From contig DATGWL010000073.1 of NCBI GenBank assembly GCA_035299505.1, positions 1 to 50,175 of the forward strand: a stretch of DNA of 50,175 nucleotides, in the 5' to 3' direction. The notes under the pieces are model-generated. The model searched no databases, was not told where the DNA came from, and was given only the letters and a program-made list of their open reading frames with translations. Numbering within the stretch: position 1 is the stretch's first letter; each line of letters starts with the position of its first letter. The translations under genes and the position numbers were made by a program. Positions 26,201 through 35,827 of this stretch are shown here, piece by piece. Source of the DNA: M3007 sp035299505 (GTDB lineage: Bacteria; Bacteroidota; Bacteroidia; Chitinophagales; Saprospiraceae).

Positions 26201-27612
26201 CCTTCCAACGAAAAAATGGGCAGGTACACAATCAGGATGATGATTTGTCCAAACACTGCGGCATTCATTATCCGGGAGGAAGCATGGTGTACTTCCCCAT
26301 TCATTTGTTCCTGACTGAGTCGGTTTACCTCTTTGAAATGTTTGCTGTGGGTTAACTGGTGCATTATGGCCTCCACCACGATAACCGCGCCATCTACAAT
26401 CAATCCAAAATCGATGGCGCCCAGGCTCATCAAATTGCCCCCCACCCCAAACATATTCATCAGGATGATGGCAAACAGCATGGAAAGCGGGATCACGGAG
26501 GCTACAATTAGGCCTGCACGGAAGTTGGCCAGAAAAAACACCAGCACCAATACCACAATCAAAGCGCCTTCCATCAGGTTCACTTCTACGGTGCTAATGG
26601 CATTGTTCACCATTTTGGTCCGGTCCAGAAATGGATCTATGATTACGCCTTCCGGCAAGGTTTTTTGGATGGCCTCTACTTTCTTTTTCACGTTTTTGAT
26701 CACGGTGGAAGAGTTTTCACCCTTCAACATCATCACCACGGCGCCGGCCACCTCACCTTTATCGTTGAAACATACCGCACCGTAACGGGTAGCAGCGCCC
26801 TCCCCTACCCTGGCCAGATCGCGTACCAGCACCGGCATGCCCTGGCTGGTGATTTTAACTACAATGTTTTCAATATCGGCCGGACTACCCACCAATCCTT
26901 CGCTGCGGATGTAGAGCACTGTTGGTCCTTTTTCAATGTATGCGCCGCCGGTATTTTGGTTATTGGCCTCTAAAGCATCAAACACATCGTTGATGGTTAC
27001 CCCGAAAGATTTGAGTTTATCGGGATACACGGATACCTCGTATTGTTTCAGCTCACCGCCAAAAGTGGATACATCTGCTACGCCTGGTGTACCCAGCAAT
27101 TGCCGGCGCACCATCCAGTCCTGGATGGTACGAAGTTCCCGCAGACTGTATTTTTGTTCATACCCCGGTTTAGCCCGAACCACATATTGGTAAATTTCGC
27201 CCAATCCGGTAGATACCGGCGCCAGCGATGGGGTTCCTATTCCCTGCGGAATCTGTGCCTGCACTTGTTGCAGTCGCTCACTGATTTGCTGTCGGGCCCA
27301 GTAGATATCTATGCCATCGTGAAAAACGATGGTCACCAGCGACAATCCGAAACGACTAAAGCTCCGGATTTCTTTCAGGCCGGGAATGTTGCTATTGGCT
27401 TGTTCTATGGGGAAGGTAATGAGACGCTCCACATCCGGGGCGCCCAGAGAGGGTGCGGTGGTAATCACCTGCACCTGATTATTGGTAATGTCCGGAACCG
27501 CGTCTATGGGCAAACGCATGGTTTCCAGCACACCATAACCAAGCAAACTCAGGGTAAATAACCCAACGATGAGTTTGTTTTTTATGGAAAACTGAATGAT
27601 TTGATCCAGCAT
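23257..27612 (-). CDS. CusA/CzcA-family heavy-metal RND pump fused to a TolC-type outer-membrane channel
   Basis: One uninterrupted frame of 1451 residues. Residues 1 to about 1040 are a complete heavy-metal RND pump: first helix, large porter domains and the proton-relay helix GAIDFGLIVDGAVIVVEA near 400-415 that typifies the HME subfamily. About residues 1047-1065 form another hydrophobic segment with a signal-peptide look (GVAAVIALLLAAQAVQAQ). From about 1066 to the end there is an OEP/TolC (CusC-type) domain with long helices. In most bacteria pump and channel are separate genes of about 1040 and 420 residues. The fusion places the channel after an extra membrane crossing, so it would need cleavage or an unusual topology to reach the outer membrane. 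The pump exports divalent or monovalent heavy metals; the ion is not readable. Confidence 0.92.
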   Translation of the reverse strand: MLDQIIQFSIKNKLIVGLFTLSLLGYGVLETMRLPIDAVPDITNNQVQVITTAPSLGAPDVERLITFPIEQANSNIPGLKEIRSFSRFGLSLVTIVFHDGIDIYWARQQISERLQQVQAQIPQGIGTPSLAPVSTGLGEIYQYVVRAKPGYEQKYSLRELRTIQDWMVRRQLLGTPGVADVSTFGGELKQYEVSVYPDKLKSFGVTINDVFDALEANNQNTGGAYIEKGPTVLYIRSEGLVGSPADIENIVVKITSQGMPVLVRDLARVGEGAATRYGAVCFNDKGEVAGAVVMMLKGENSSTVIKNVKKKVEAIQKTLPEGVIIDPFLDRTKMVNNAISTVEVNLMEGALIVVLVLVFFLANFRAGLIVASVIPLSMLFAIILMNMFGVGGNLMSLGAIDFGLIVDGAVIVVEAIMHQLTHSKHFKEVNRLSQEQMNGEVHHASSRIMNAAVFGQIIILIVYLPIFSLEGIEGKMFKPMAQTVSFAILGAFILSLTYVPMMSSLFISKKISHKKYLSDRMMERLERWYQHVLEKVLNLPKTIIAGSVALLAISIWIMSTLGGEFIPELEEGDFAVDTRVLTGSNLNTTIEATQKTAAALLNNFPEVEKVVTKIGSGEIPTDPMPIEASDMMVILKDKKEWTSARSFDELAEKMSEKIQAIPGVTAGFQFPVQMRFNELMTGARQDVVCKIFGEDLDTLAKYAEKLGEISHGVEGATELYVEQVNGMPQIVVNYKREAMAKYGLSISELNRTLNAAFAGAAAGQVFEGEKRFDLVVRVAGEARKTLADVHNLLVATPTGVQIPLNQVADVQEIEGPNQIQREDAKRRIVVGFNVRGRDVQSIVHELQTKVEQQIKLPPGYYITYGGAFENLQAAKDRLSIAVPVALVLIFLMLYFAFGSVKQGLLIYSAIPLSAIGGIVALWLRDLPFSISAGVGFIALFGVAVLNGIVLISEFNRLQKEGWHDTRKVILMGTKIRLRSILMTALAPSLGFIPMAVSMGAGAEVQRPLATVVIGGIVSATLLTLFVLPVLYMLFEKSIPKHPHKHGVAAVIALLLAAQAVQAQKPISLEESIQWLNNRNPGLEAARLNEQYHARMKDTWRELDKTNISTELGQFNSRAFDNKLGISQNIPFPKVHKTQKRLLSEQFLAAQSQTGMTEKELKLELSRRFYLYISLTEKEKLLQRADSVYRIFEEKAAARFQRGESNMLEKTTAQLQRAQIGNQLALLRRDQAAALEQFNRLLGADNIRIPQTSMVVLPWTDVLDSTGVAAHPRMQFQMHQVNSARYQVDVEKAALLPEITLGVSNQSIIGYQRVGDEDRYFNGSKRFTYLGAGLAVPLFARAQRARIAASELQVQQQQKTLDWLQQQMSAEQIAARDEAAKYRESLQYFQKQALPNAELLVATANRQYQAGEINYLEWVMLVNQSFDIQGQYLEQQLAYNEAMLLLQSFSNQ

Positions 27613-27769
27613 AATGTTGATATGGTTGGCCTGTGTGCCTGGTTCTCTTTACAGACCGGCAAACAGGTGGTGCAATACTTGCGAAAAGAAATTGGTTCCA
27701 GACAAGCGCTACTCCCCGCATCAAAAGATACGAAAAGCGGATGTCATCAGGAAGAGCAAGGAGGAAATA

Positions 27770-28153
27770 TCAACAGGCCTTTGGAGGCTGCCAGATATCT
27801 GAAAGGTGGGATGAAGGCAGCTTGCTTTGGTCGTAAATGGGGAGAGCTGAGGACTCTTGTGAAACAGGCGGCATCAGATACAGGCAAAAGGGTTGCGGTA
27901 TCACGTGCGTTGGCGCCGAGCTGGCACAGTCAAGTACCTTAAAAGGCAATTGCATATCCTCGGCATAATCAGCGTCTTTTACATTACCGCTGAAATAGTG
28001 GATAACGATAAACTCCACCAGTCCGAGTTCCGGATTATCGGATTTATGCTGTGTGTAATGCTGCACAAAGGCGCCGAGTTTGACCAACTCGTGCATTTCG
28101 GTGTTGGCCAGCAGGTATAACGCCAGAAAAAAAGACGCAGCAATTTTTCGCAT
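27770..28153 (-). CDS. Small secreted protein of a metal-efflux operon, unknown function
   Basis: A 127-residue protein with an N-terminal hydrophobic signal (residues 1-17). Distinctive are HELVKLGAFVQHYTQHK, EFIVIHYFSGNVKDADYAEDMQLPFK and a C-terminal region rich in Pro and Ser. Its His, Asp and Glu residues could bind metal, but this is inference. From memory, similar short proteins with the DADY..DM.LPFK motif often stand just before cusA/czcA-type genes in Bacteroidota; I could not check this. It lies 157 bases before the pump gene and 60 bases after the ferritin-VIT1 gene. The gap 27613-27769 shows no further gene. Confidence 0.75.
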   Translation of the reverse strand: MRKIAASFFLALYLLANTEMHELVKLGAFVQHYTQHKSDNPELGLVEFIVIHYFSGNVKDADYAEDMQLPFKVLDCASSAPTHVIPQPFCLYLMPPVSQESSALPIYDQSKLPSSHLSDIWQPPKAC

Positions 28154-28213
28154 TGCGCAAAGGTATTACACAAAGTCACTTGTGCAAAGATTATTAATCT
28201 TAATGAATTGTTT

Positions 28214-29338
28214 TTACCCGGCAATAGACACTCCGATCCATTTACCGATGCCAAAAGTGATGGCCGCTGCCAGCAACCCAAAAATAACCTGGCGGAAGCC
28301 TGAGTACCACACGCTTCGGCCGGTAAACAAGGTAATGGATGCGCCGATGAGGAAAAGCCCTACCGTGCTAAATCCGATACTCAACAATATGGCGGCATTT
28401 CCTACACTCCAGAAAAACGGCGCCAGGGGAATGACGGCCCCTATGGCAAACAGGATAAACGAGGTAATAGCAGCTTCCCAGGCCGAGCTCTTGAGCTCTT
28501 CAGGGTTAATGCCCAACTCTTCTTTGATCAACAGCTCGTGCGCTTTATCCTGGTCAGCCATGATCTCGGCGGCCATGTCATGCGCCTGATCTTCCGGAAT
28601 ACCTTTGGCCATATAAATCAGGGCAATTTCCTGGCGTTCGCCTTCCGGATTACTCTCAATTTCATCCATCTCCAGCGCCATTTGTTTTTCGTACAACTCC
28701 TGCGAGCTTTTCACCGATATCCACTCGCCCAAAGCCATAGACAAAGCACCGGCCAGCAATCCCGCCGAGCCGGCCAGCAACACCTCGCTTTGTCCGCTGG
28801 TAGCGCCGGCCACGCCCATTACCAGGCTCATATTGGATACCAAACCGTCGTTGGCGCCCAACACGGCGGCGCGCAGGGCATTACCACCTACTGATTTATG
28901 TCGTCCTTCAATTCTGGAAAGTTGCTCGCCTGAAACGCGGTGCTGATTGCTGATGAGTGCCTGCAGGATTTTTACGTGATTGCCTTCATCGCCCTGAACG
29001 GCTACCTTTTGATTGGATTTTTTTTTGACCAATGCCTGCGCAAGGCCTTTTTCGGTATCCATCATTACCCCGATTACATAATCGTACCCAAACCACCTGC
29101 CAATTCGATCGAGGGTGTGCGCGCGCCAGGAAGGTTGTGGCTTGTGTACCTGTTGACCATCAGCTCGCAGGCGCTCAATCATTTTGTCGGCATGACCGCC
29201 TTCTATTTCTGAAAGTTGCAAAAACACTTTGGCAATGCCCTCATCAGATTCGGCTTCCGCAATTTTGCGGTACAAATACTGAGCGTCTATTTCAATTTGA
29301 ACGCTGTCAGAAAGTTGGCGGGCAGAAGATTTGGGCAT
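28214..29338 (-). CDS. Ferritin-like domain fused to VIT1/CCC1 iron-manganese transporter (MbfA-type)
   Basis: A 374-residue protein. Residues about 8-130 form a ferritin/rubrerythrin-like helical bundle whose probable di-iron ligands are Glu16, Glu46 with His49 (EGGH), Glu96 and Glu118 with His121 (EGNH). From about residue 150 the VIT1/CCC1 family begins (GGNALRAAVLGANDGLVSNMSLVMGV) with five membrane helices and the cytosolic Glu-rich loop EKQMALEMDEIESNPEGERQE. The same order occurs in MbfA, a membrane-bound ferritin that exports iron and protects from peroxide. An A9 tract on the coding strand (29018-29026) encodes three lysines. The start codon lies 32 bases after a TATTTTTG -7-like box (29371-29378, minus strand). 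First gene of the metal cluster. Confidence 0.9.
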   Translation of the reverse strand: MPKSSARQLSDSVQIEIDAQYLYRKIAEAESDEGIAKVFLQLSEIEGGHADKMIERLRADGQQVHKPQPSWRAHTLDRIGRWFGYDYVIGVMMDTEKGLAQALVKKKSNQKVAVQGDEGNHVKILQALISNQHRVSGEQLSRIEGRHKSVGGNALRAAVLGANDGLVSNMSLVMGVAGATSGQSEVLLAGSAGLLAGALSMALGEWISVKSSQELYEKQMALEMDEIESNPEGERQEIALIYMAKGIPEDQAHDMAAEIMADQDKAHELLIKEELGINPEELKSSAWEAAITSFILFAIGAVIPLAPFFWSVGNAAILLSIGFSTVGLFLIGASITLFTGRSVWYSGFRQVIFGLLAAAITFGIGKWIGVSIAG

Positions 29339-29370
29339 AAATAAGGTATATAACGTGGATGGAATAAGAG

Positions 29371-29417
29371 CAAAAATAAGAAAACCTCCCCGGCTTTGGT
29401 CTTTGCCGAAGAGGTTT
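29371..29417 (-). terminator. Rho-independent terminator of the small secreted protein gene
   Basis: On the minus strand an AAACCTC/GAGGTTT outer stem and a CGGC/GCCG inner stem enclose a loop, and the stem is followed by the U-rich run TTTTCTTATTTTTG. This is a textbook terminator, 40 bases after the stop codon at 29457. Its U-run overlaps the -7-like box of the next gene (ferritin-VIT1), so termination and initiation regions are packed together. Confidence 0.75.
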
Positions 29418-29456
29418 CTGTAAATTTATACTCAGTACAATCAGTGATCAGGATTA

Positions 29457-29789
29457 TCAGTACCGTCGCTTCAGCAAATACCGCCTGCCCCGGTCCAGCA
29501 CACTTACCTGATCTACCTGCCAGCCTTCCTCGTAAAAGAAGTTCAGGCCATCCACCAGGCTCCTGAAATCAAAACGTTTGCCGTACGGATCCGTAACATA
29601 GTCTTCCTTTGGGTTGGATTGACCGTAATCTACCTGAAAGGCGCAACGGCCGTCTTCACGGTACAAGGGATCAATTTCAATGTACTGACCCGTGTTGGAA
29701 GGTTCGAGTTTTACGCCTTCCACATAGAGTTGTGCTTTGGCCAGCAGTGCGCAGCCGGCAAAAGCAATGGTGCATAATACTTTTTTCAT
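29457..29789 (-). CDS. Small secreted protein of unknown function
   Basis: A 110-residue protein starting at ATG 29789; the signal peptide covers residues 1-19 (ending LLAKAQ). The mature part has no recognised motif; it includes LYREDGRCAFQVDYGQ and FDFRSLVDGLNFFYEEGWQV, with mixed strands and helices and a basic C-terminal end (RGRRYLLKRRY). The only cysteines are in the signal peptide and at CAF. It stands alone, with its own terminator downstream. A longer reading from 29810 adds seven residues before the signal and is unlikely. Confidence 0.7.
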   Translation of the reverse strand: MKKVLCTIAFAGCALLAKAQLYVEGVKLEPSNTGQYIEIDPLYREDGRCAFQVDYGQSNPKEDYVTDPYGKRFDFRSLVDGLNFFYEEGWQVDQVSVLDRGRRYLLKRRY

Positions 29790-30565
29790 GGTGGTGCTAT
29801 TTTGGGACAAAGTAAAGGGGCAAAATGCTGGTTAAAACGGTGTTTAACCTCGGTTTAACCCGGATTGTTAATATCCAATAATCAAACTTCGAAGAACAAA
29901 AAAGCCGTAATTTTTAACGAAAAAATTCAATTTGACGAATTTTTATCATTCCAAGGTTGGAAATATCCACCTAACATAATACTTTTGAAAAGTTTTTAAT
30001 CCGCATCCTCTTTCAAAAACACTTTTCACATGGTTGTTTACCCTAAGAGCATGTTGGGTATTTTCTGACGGAGTCAAAAATTTGAGCTTTTTTCGTCAGT
30101 TTTTGCGTTTTTGAAGAAGCATAGCCTGAGTTACGTGACTGAAAAAAGGCGAAAAATGGCGGAAAAAGGACATTTTTTGGCCCGGCAAGAAAATCCCCAA
30201 CATGCTCTAAAACTGATTTGGGCATTTACTTTAGCCTGCCCGGTATTTTCATGATGGTTATTTTTTATTGACTCCGGACTTGGTGTCATTCCGCCAAGGG
30301 TGATGTATGTTTTACTTGAGATCTTATTTACAAGACTTGATTGATGTGTAAGCTGTAGTTAGGGATACTTTCCAAAAGTGTTTTTTTATTCGGTTTTCCT
30401 GGATTGACCTTTGTGCAGCAAAGGTCCGAAAGTGTTATGGCTATTATTTTATTTGAGCAAAAGTGGTGTTAACACCCGTAAGAAAATATCAGACAGATAT
30501 TCCCGGTTTTATCCTGAAATGGCCGGGTTAAAAATCAGAGTAGGGATTACTTATCTTAATTTTCT
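29790..30565. other. 776-base AT-rich intergenic region
   Basis: Apart from the MITE-like element at 30046-30208, no gene, RNA or clear regulatory site is seen. The stretch is AT-rich and marks the left edge of a low-GC zone that extends to about 36.95 kb. Short open frames here lack start context and family resemblance and are taken as noise. Promoters for the small secreted protein (left) and the giant metalloprotease gene (right) must lie inside. Confidence 0.6.
30046..30208. mobile_element. MITE-like non-autonomous element, 163 bp
   Basis: The ends are AGAGCATGTTGGGTATTTTCT on the left and, read from the right end inwards, AGAGCATGTTGGGGATTTTCT: one mismatch over 21 positions. No transposase is encoded, and the interior shows imperfect self-complementarity made of T-rich blocks on the left (CGTCAGTTTTTGCGTTTTTG) and A-rich blocks on the right (GACTGAAAAAAGGCGAAAAA). 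Size, terminal repeats and lack of genes fit a MITE or a deleted IS. A target duplication is not evident: flanks are CCTA and AAAA. Confidence 0.75.
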
Positions 30566-33500
30566 ATGCACTACAAATATTTTTTCACAAAAACCATGCT
30601 GTTAAAAGCAGTAATTCTGTGCTTTCTGCCCTGGTTATGGCAGCAAAAAGCATCCTGCCAGGCGTCTCTTATTTGCGGCATCATTGAAAAAAAGGCGCCT
30701 GATAATCCTGTATTTTCTGACCGTTTCGGCAATTTATACTCTGCGGAAGAACTTTCCTTGATTGGATTGAACATCCAACAGAATAATTGCGGACCTATTG
30801 AAGATTTTGATTTGATTTTTGAAGGAGCAATCCCTTTTTCACAACAGGAAATACAAACCATTTGTGAAGTATTTACTGACCTATCGGCCATAATAAATGC
30901 GCCATAAGGGGAAAAAGCTATTGTCAGAATTTCCAAAACCAGCCTGGGCGCTGGTGTTGGCGCCACTGGAACGGCATATTTCTCACCACAATGCGGGTTA
31001 GGCTATAATGTGGTACAACAGCAACTTTTTACCGGAGGCATAAATGCCGACCAACATGCGCTGATTGAAATCAATTCGAATTTAAACAACTATTATAACG
31101 GACCAGAGGCAGGCATTGGCCCCAATGAATTCGATTTCTACACGGCAATATTGCATGAAGCACTGCACGTATTGGGTTTTGGTTCTCAAATTGGCATGTC
31201 GGGAGCCTCGCTTCAGGGCTTTTATACCTTGTGGGATTTGAACCTTAAAAATCCGGCTGGCGACTTTTTAATTGAATCCATGACTCCAGGTAATGGAAGC
31301 TGTTGCGCTACATATAATTTTAACCATGATGATTTCCCCAATATGCCGGATATCATCTGGAACCAAAATTGCGGGGCCAGTAACCTTCAATTTGATGTTG
31401 CACAACTTCCCCCTGTTAATGGAGAGTATCCGGGTCAGCCCATGGATGATCAATGGTTTAGCCAGGTGCTTAGCCACTTAGACAGAACTTGTGGAACTGA
31501 ACACTATGTAATGAACAACGGAATTCCTCCAGGTGCTGCCGGGGTTCAACGTACTTTGACAAATGCTGAAATGTCTATTCTTTGTAAACTAGGGTATGAT
31601 ACTAATGCTTGCGACCCGGAATGTATTGCCATTGCTGCAGACGACGGCAATTTTTTTGTTGGATTGAATGAAAATATCCCTATTGATTTTGCCACACTGC
31701 TTTCCAATGACTTCCCCACGGATGGAACACTTACCTTTAAACCTGATTGTGGCAATCATGCGGGCTTGACCATACAAGTTGTGGGAAATTCCTTTAACGT
31801 TACTGGCAACGCACTTGGAACATACCATTTTTGTTATACGCTCACTTCCTGCGATGGCGAAAGATGTGACGTAGGAGTGGTGCGTGTAGTGGTTACCAAT
31901 CCCGCCATTGTAGAAGCTTGTCAGAACCTGGAGCCATGTCAGATCAATCCTTTTTGGGATTTTGAATTATTTGGCAGCCCGGATGAAATGTATCCGCTTC
32001 TTACCTTGGGCGATGGCAATGGTATGGGTGACGGGGTAATAAATACAGGGTTCACATTTTACCAAACACCCCCGCCATTCCCTTTCTATGACAATACACC
32101 AGATCTCTTTGTCGATCCATTTCAAATACTATGGACGTGTGGAAGTCCATTCATTTCCCTATCTACACCTTTTGGCAATCAAAGTTTAGGTATGATTGTT
32201 AGAAATATTGATGGTGAAAATTGGCCGGAAGGCTCAGCTTTCCCACTTTGCGAACCAATTTATCCAGGAATGAGTGGGACTATTTCTTTCTTCGCCATGA
32301 CTCCACAAGCTTGTACAGGTCCAAACTCTCCTCAAGTACAGGCTCGTTTAGAATTTTCGGAATTACCTCCCGTTGACCAACAAATAGTATATAACAACCC
32401 AGGGATGGTGGGTGGACCCTGGTTAGTTGATATTACTTCAACCCAAAATACCAACCCAATATTTGCAGAATACACCATTACTTTTACCAATAACTCCGAA
32501 TTTTGTTGGAATTTTCTTTATTTAAGCGGTGTGTCGGTAAATGAAACTGATTTTGACTATGGTTATCTCGTTGTTGACAACGTCAGTGTCACCCTTGAAA
32601 ATGATATTTCAGAACTGCTGGATATCAATGCAAGTGTAGGCCCCGCTACACCATGTTTGGGTGAAATAGTAACCATGGAAGTGGAACTTTGTAACAATGT
32701 TATCTGCCAGAACAATCCGTACACCCATCCGGAATTTGAGATGGAAATTCAATTGCCTGTTGGGTTGACACATATTCCCAATGCAGATTTTCCAACCCTG
32801 GAACATCTTTTTGTGACAAGTGAAATTGCCTACGGAACCTGCGCCACACTGGAGTTAACCGCTCAGGTAGGCGGTGATCTCAACCTGGTTGGACAAAATC
32901 TGGGCATTGGGCTTCAACTCCAATTCTTACCAGATCAATGTTACAATGATCAGACCATTCCAGCCGGAAGTGTTTCGCCAATGCTTTGTCCTTTAATAAA
33001 CTTCACCTGCCCATGCGGCCCGGGCGGTATCAAGATTGATGCCAGCCCAAACAGCCCTTTTTACAACGCTGCATTAGGCGGCGTACCCTACTCAGCATTG
33101 GAAACGGCGTTTAATTACGATGCCGATAATGACGGCATCATTGCCCAAAATGAGCATAACGATTGCATCGCTATCCTGGGCCGGTTGATTGTGGATCAAA
33201 ATGTAGCTATCTCGCAATGTGATAATATCCAGATGCAGCCGTGTTCAGAGATTGTAGTTGGAACGAATGTCAATCATAGCACATTGGGGCTTTTCAGAAA
33301 TAATATTTTTGCCTGCACAACCATGTGGCATGGTATAACGGTATCGCAATTTGCCACGCTGAACCTGAACCGGAATACCATCCAGGATGCACAATTTGCC
33401 GTTACGGCATTGGGCGGGGCGGGTAATCAACTCACCACGGCAAATGTGACTACCTATACGTTCCAGAATAATCATGTGGGCGTAATTTTTCCCAGTGGGT

Positions 33501-35776
33501 CTGCCAGCCCGGTAGCACACATACCTTTTGCTTTAAATGGTTTTAGCACCACCAGACCGCTGCTTCCTCCTTGCGATGCAGGTTTGACAGACTACGACAA
33601 CACTTCCGGATATGCAGGTGTAGTGACAAAAGGCACACCCTTAACGGTAGGTACTCCAGGTACGAATGGCATAGAGAATATTTTTTCCAATATCAGAAAT
33701 GGTATTGTAAGCACAAACGCGATAACCACTGTGCACAGAGCCAGGTTTTTGAACATCCTGGGACCAGTTCCTCCAGGGGCCCCATCTATGTCTAATGCCC
33801 GCGGGAATGGCGTAATCGCTTCCGATGGTGTTTTAACCGTATTAAACAGCCATTTTAATACAGTGAGTAAAGGTGTAGTAGGTTTACAGAATAAAATTCT
33901 TAAAGTAAGCCACAACAACATGGATATAATGAGAATTGGGGTGTTCCTGCAAGGCGTAGGCCGAAGTGATATCAGCGACAACCCAAGCATTGGTTTTCAA
34001 CACGTTGGGATTCGCTACTTTGGCGTAACTCCCGCTGTTGGCCTGAATAAACATACCATTGCCAATAATACCAATATGTTTGTGAGTACATTCCCGGGAT
34101 TCGGACCCGGTTACTCTGTTGCCATTGATATTGACAATGCGCTTACCATTGATGCCGGAAATGCCTCCATCACAAACAATCATTTTTTTGGAAATGGAAC
34201 CTTAAGTGATGGTATCCGGATCAACGGTGCAGGCGGCTGGGATCTGGCTGACAATGTCATCAATTTTGCTGCGCCAATGTTTGGCAGCAATTTTGGTTTT
34301 GGTGTAAGGCTAACGAACACAAATCAAAACTACATGTATCAAAATCACTTGTTTGAGTTTGACCAAACTGCCCCCGGGTCAATGGGTTTCTTTCTCTCAC
34401 AAGGTACCGGCAACCGGTATTGCTGCAACACTACTTTTGGGCATGATCATGGCTCCCGTTTTGAAGGCGCTTGTGCCAGTACCGAATGGCGCGTAACGAC
34501 TATGAACGATCATAATCTGGCCATTTCCTGCGCAGCGGGTACTGAAATCAGCCCACAGTTTAACTACGGCAATGATTTTAATGTGGGGACAGGAACGGCG
34601 TTTCATGGTGGAGATGAAGACCAGGTTCAGAACTCTCGTTTTCAGGTACTAAACATGCAACAACCTCATTGGCCACAAGCCATCGCTACCCCCAATGCCA
34701 TAGTTCCTTTCTTTGTACAACCTGGTGTTGATATGAGCTGTGAATCCCCCTGTGAAGCGCCTGAGTTTGCCCCAGCGCCACCGGATCGGGATATTGACGA
34801 ATCTGATCTGGTGACAGCCACCGGAGGATTTGCTTATGGCCCTTATGGCACAGCTTTGCAATGGGAAAATGAACGCAGGCTCTACGAGAGAATGCGGGAT
34901 TATGACGGCTTATTGGGCGCTTATGCCGCTACTGATGCATTTTATACCGCTGCCGAAATGGGGAAAATTGGCCAGTATTATACCGCTGAAAGCAGTGCAA
35001 AAAACACATGCCTTTTGCCATCCGGTATTCAAAATGATCTGAATCAGGCTCTTTCGGCTATTGAAAGCAATCGCATTGGGGTAGATTCCATTTTAGCTGC
35101 CCTTGTATTGGCCAATACCCTGCAAGACAGCCTGGTGATTTATGCGGCCGCCAATATTTTTCATGCCGGCATTAGTACGGCATCAGGTAATCTGGAGGAA
35201 CAATCCATGCTGGCGCAGCAACATCGGAATGCAAGCGCTGTGAACGCCCTGTCGCTGACCAACGGACTGGCTGCAGACCATATACTGGAGCAAAACCGCA
35301 AAAAAGTGCAGCAATTATACCTCCAAACGCTTGGGTTGGGCATTACGCAATTGACGGCGCTACAATTAGCCGAAGCAGAAGCCATTGCGCTTCAATGCCC
35401 CCGCGAAGGCGGAAGCGCAGTATATGCAGCAAGGGCTTTGTACCGACTGAACGTAGATCGGGTATTTGCAGAAGATAGTCTTTGTCTGGTTACACAGGAA
35501 AGGAGCATCGGCGCTCAACTGACGCTGAATAGTGGGTTGAGGTTAATGCCCAATCCGGCTGCCAATCAGGTAACCATACAAGGATTGATATTAGAAGCGG
35601 GCCAACAAGCGGAGGTTATTCTGTTTGACCTGAGCGGCAGGGTCTGTCTGACTGCATTGGTTTCCGCCAATGATCCAGTTATTCCAATTGGTGGATTGCA
35701 TGGAGGCGTGTATTTCTGCCGAATTAATACGGCCAATGCCCCACCTGTTGCACTAAAACTCCTTATCGCTCATTAA
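30566..35776 (+). pseudogene. Giant T9SS-secreted metalloprotease/beta-helix protein gene, split by one in-frame TAA
   Basis: The reading frame from 30566 to 35776 (1737 codons) is open except for a TAA at 30905-30907. Reading through it gives a smooth sequence (IINAP, stop, GEKAIVRISKTSLGAGVGAT), so one gene was interrupted by a point mutation (CAA to TAA is one change) or is read through. Features in order: signal peptide (ATG 30566 or 30596), zinc-protease motif HEALHVLGFG with the first His codon at 31154, Ig-like and jelly-roll-like modules, right-handed beta-helix-type repeats (about 33.2-34.5 kb), a helical segment, and a T9SS type A sorting domain (MPNPAANQVTIQG...GGVYFCRIN) at the end. 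The downstream frame alone would begin at a GTG without a signal peptide. Sequencing error is possible. Confidence 0.8.
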
Positions 35777-35782
35777 AACCGA

Positions 35783-35814
35783 AAGGCCAGGCTGTATGGT
35801 TACGGCCTGGCCTT
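35783..35814 (+). terminator. Perfect 10-bp stem-loop after the metalloprotease gene
   Basis: AAGGCCAGGC (35783-35792) and GCCTGGCCTT (35805-35814) are perfect inverted copies with a 12-base loop, seven bases after the stop codon. The following bases CATCATTCTATTT are only moderately U-rich, so it is a probable but not ideal intrinsic terminator. It isolates the next gene, whose ATG is 13 bases further. Confidence 0.65.
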
Positions 35815-35827
35815 CATCATTCTATTT

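Noticed and set aside
30043..30225. A 60-residue minus-strand frame over the MITE-like element
   Set aside because: Low-complexity translation with no family resemblance; it lies within the inverted-repeat element and has no start context.
30566..30907. A separate 113-residue secreted protein gene
   Set aside because: The following frame is the same and continues the protein sensibly after one TAA, so it is the 5' part of the metalloprotease gene, not an independent gene.
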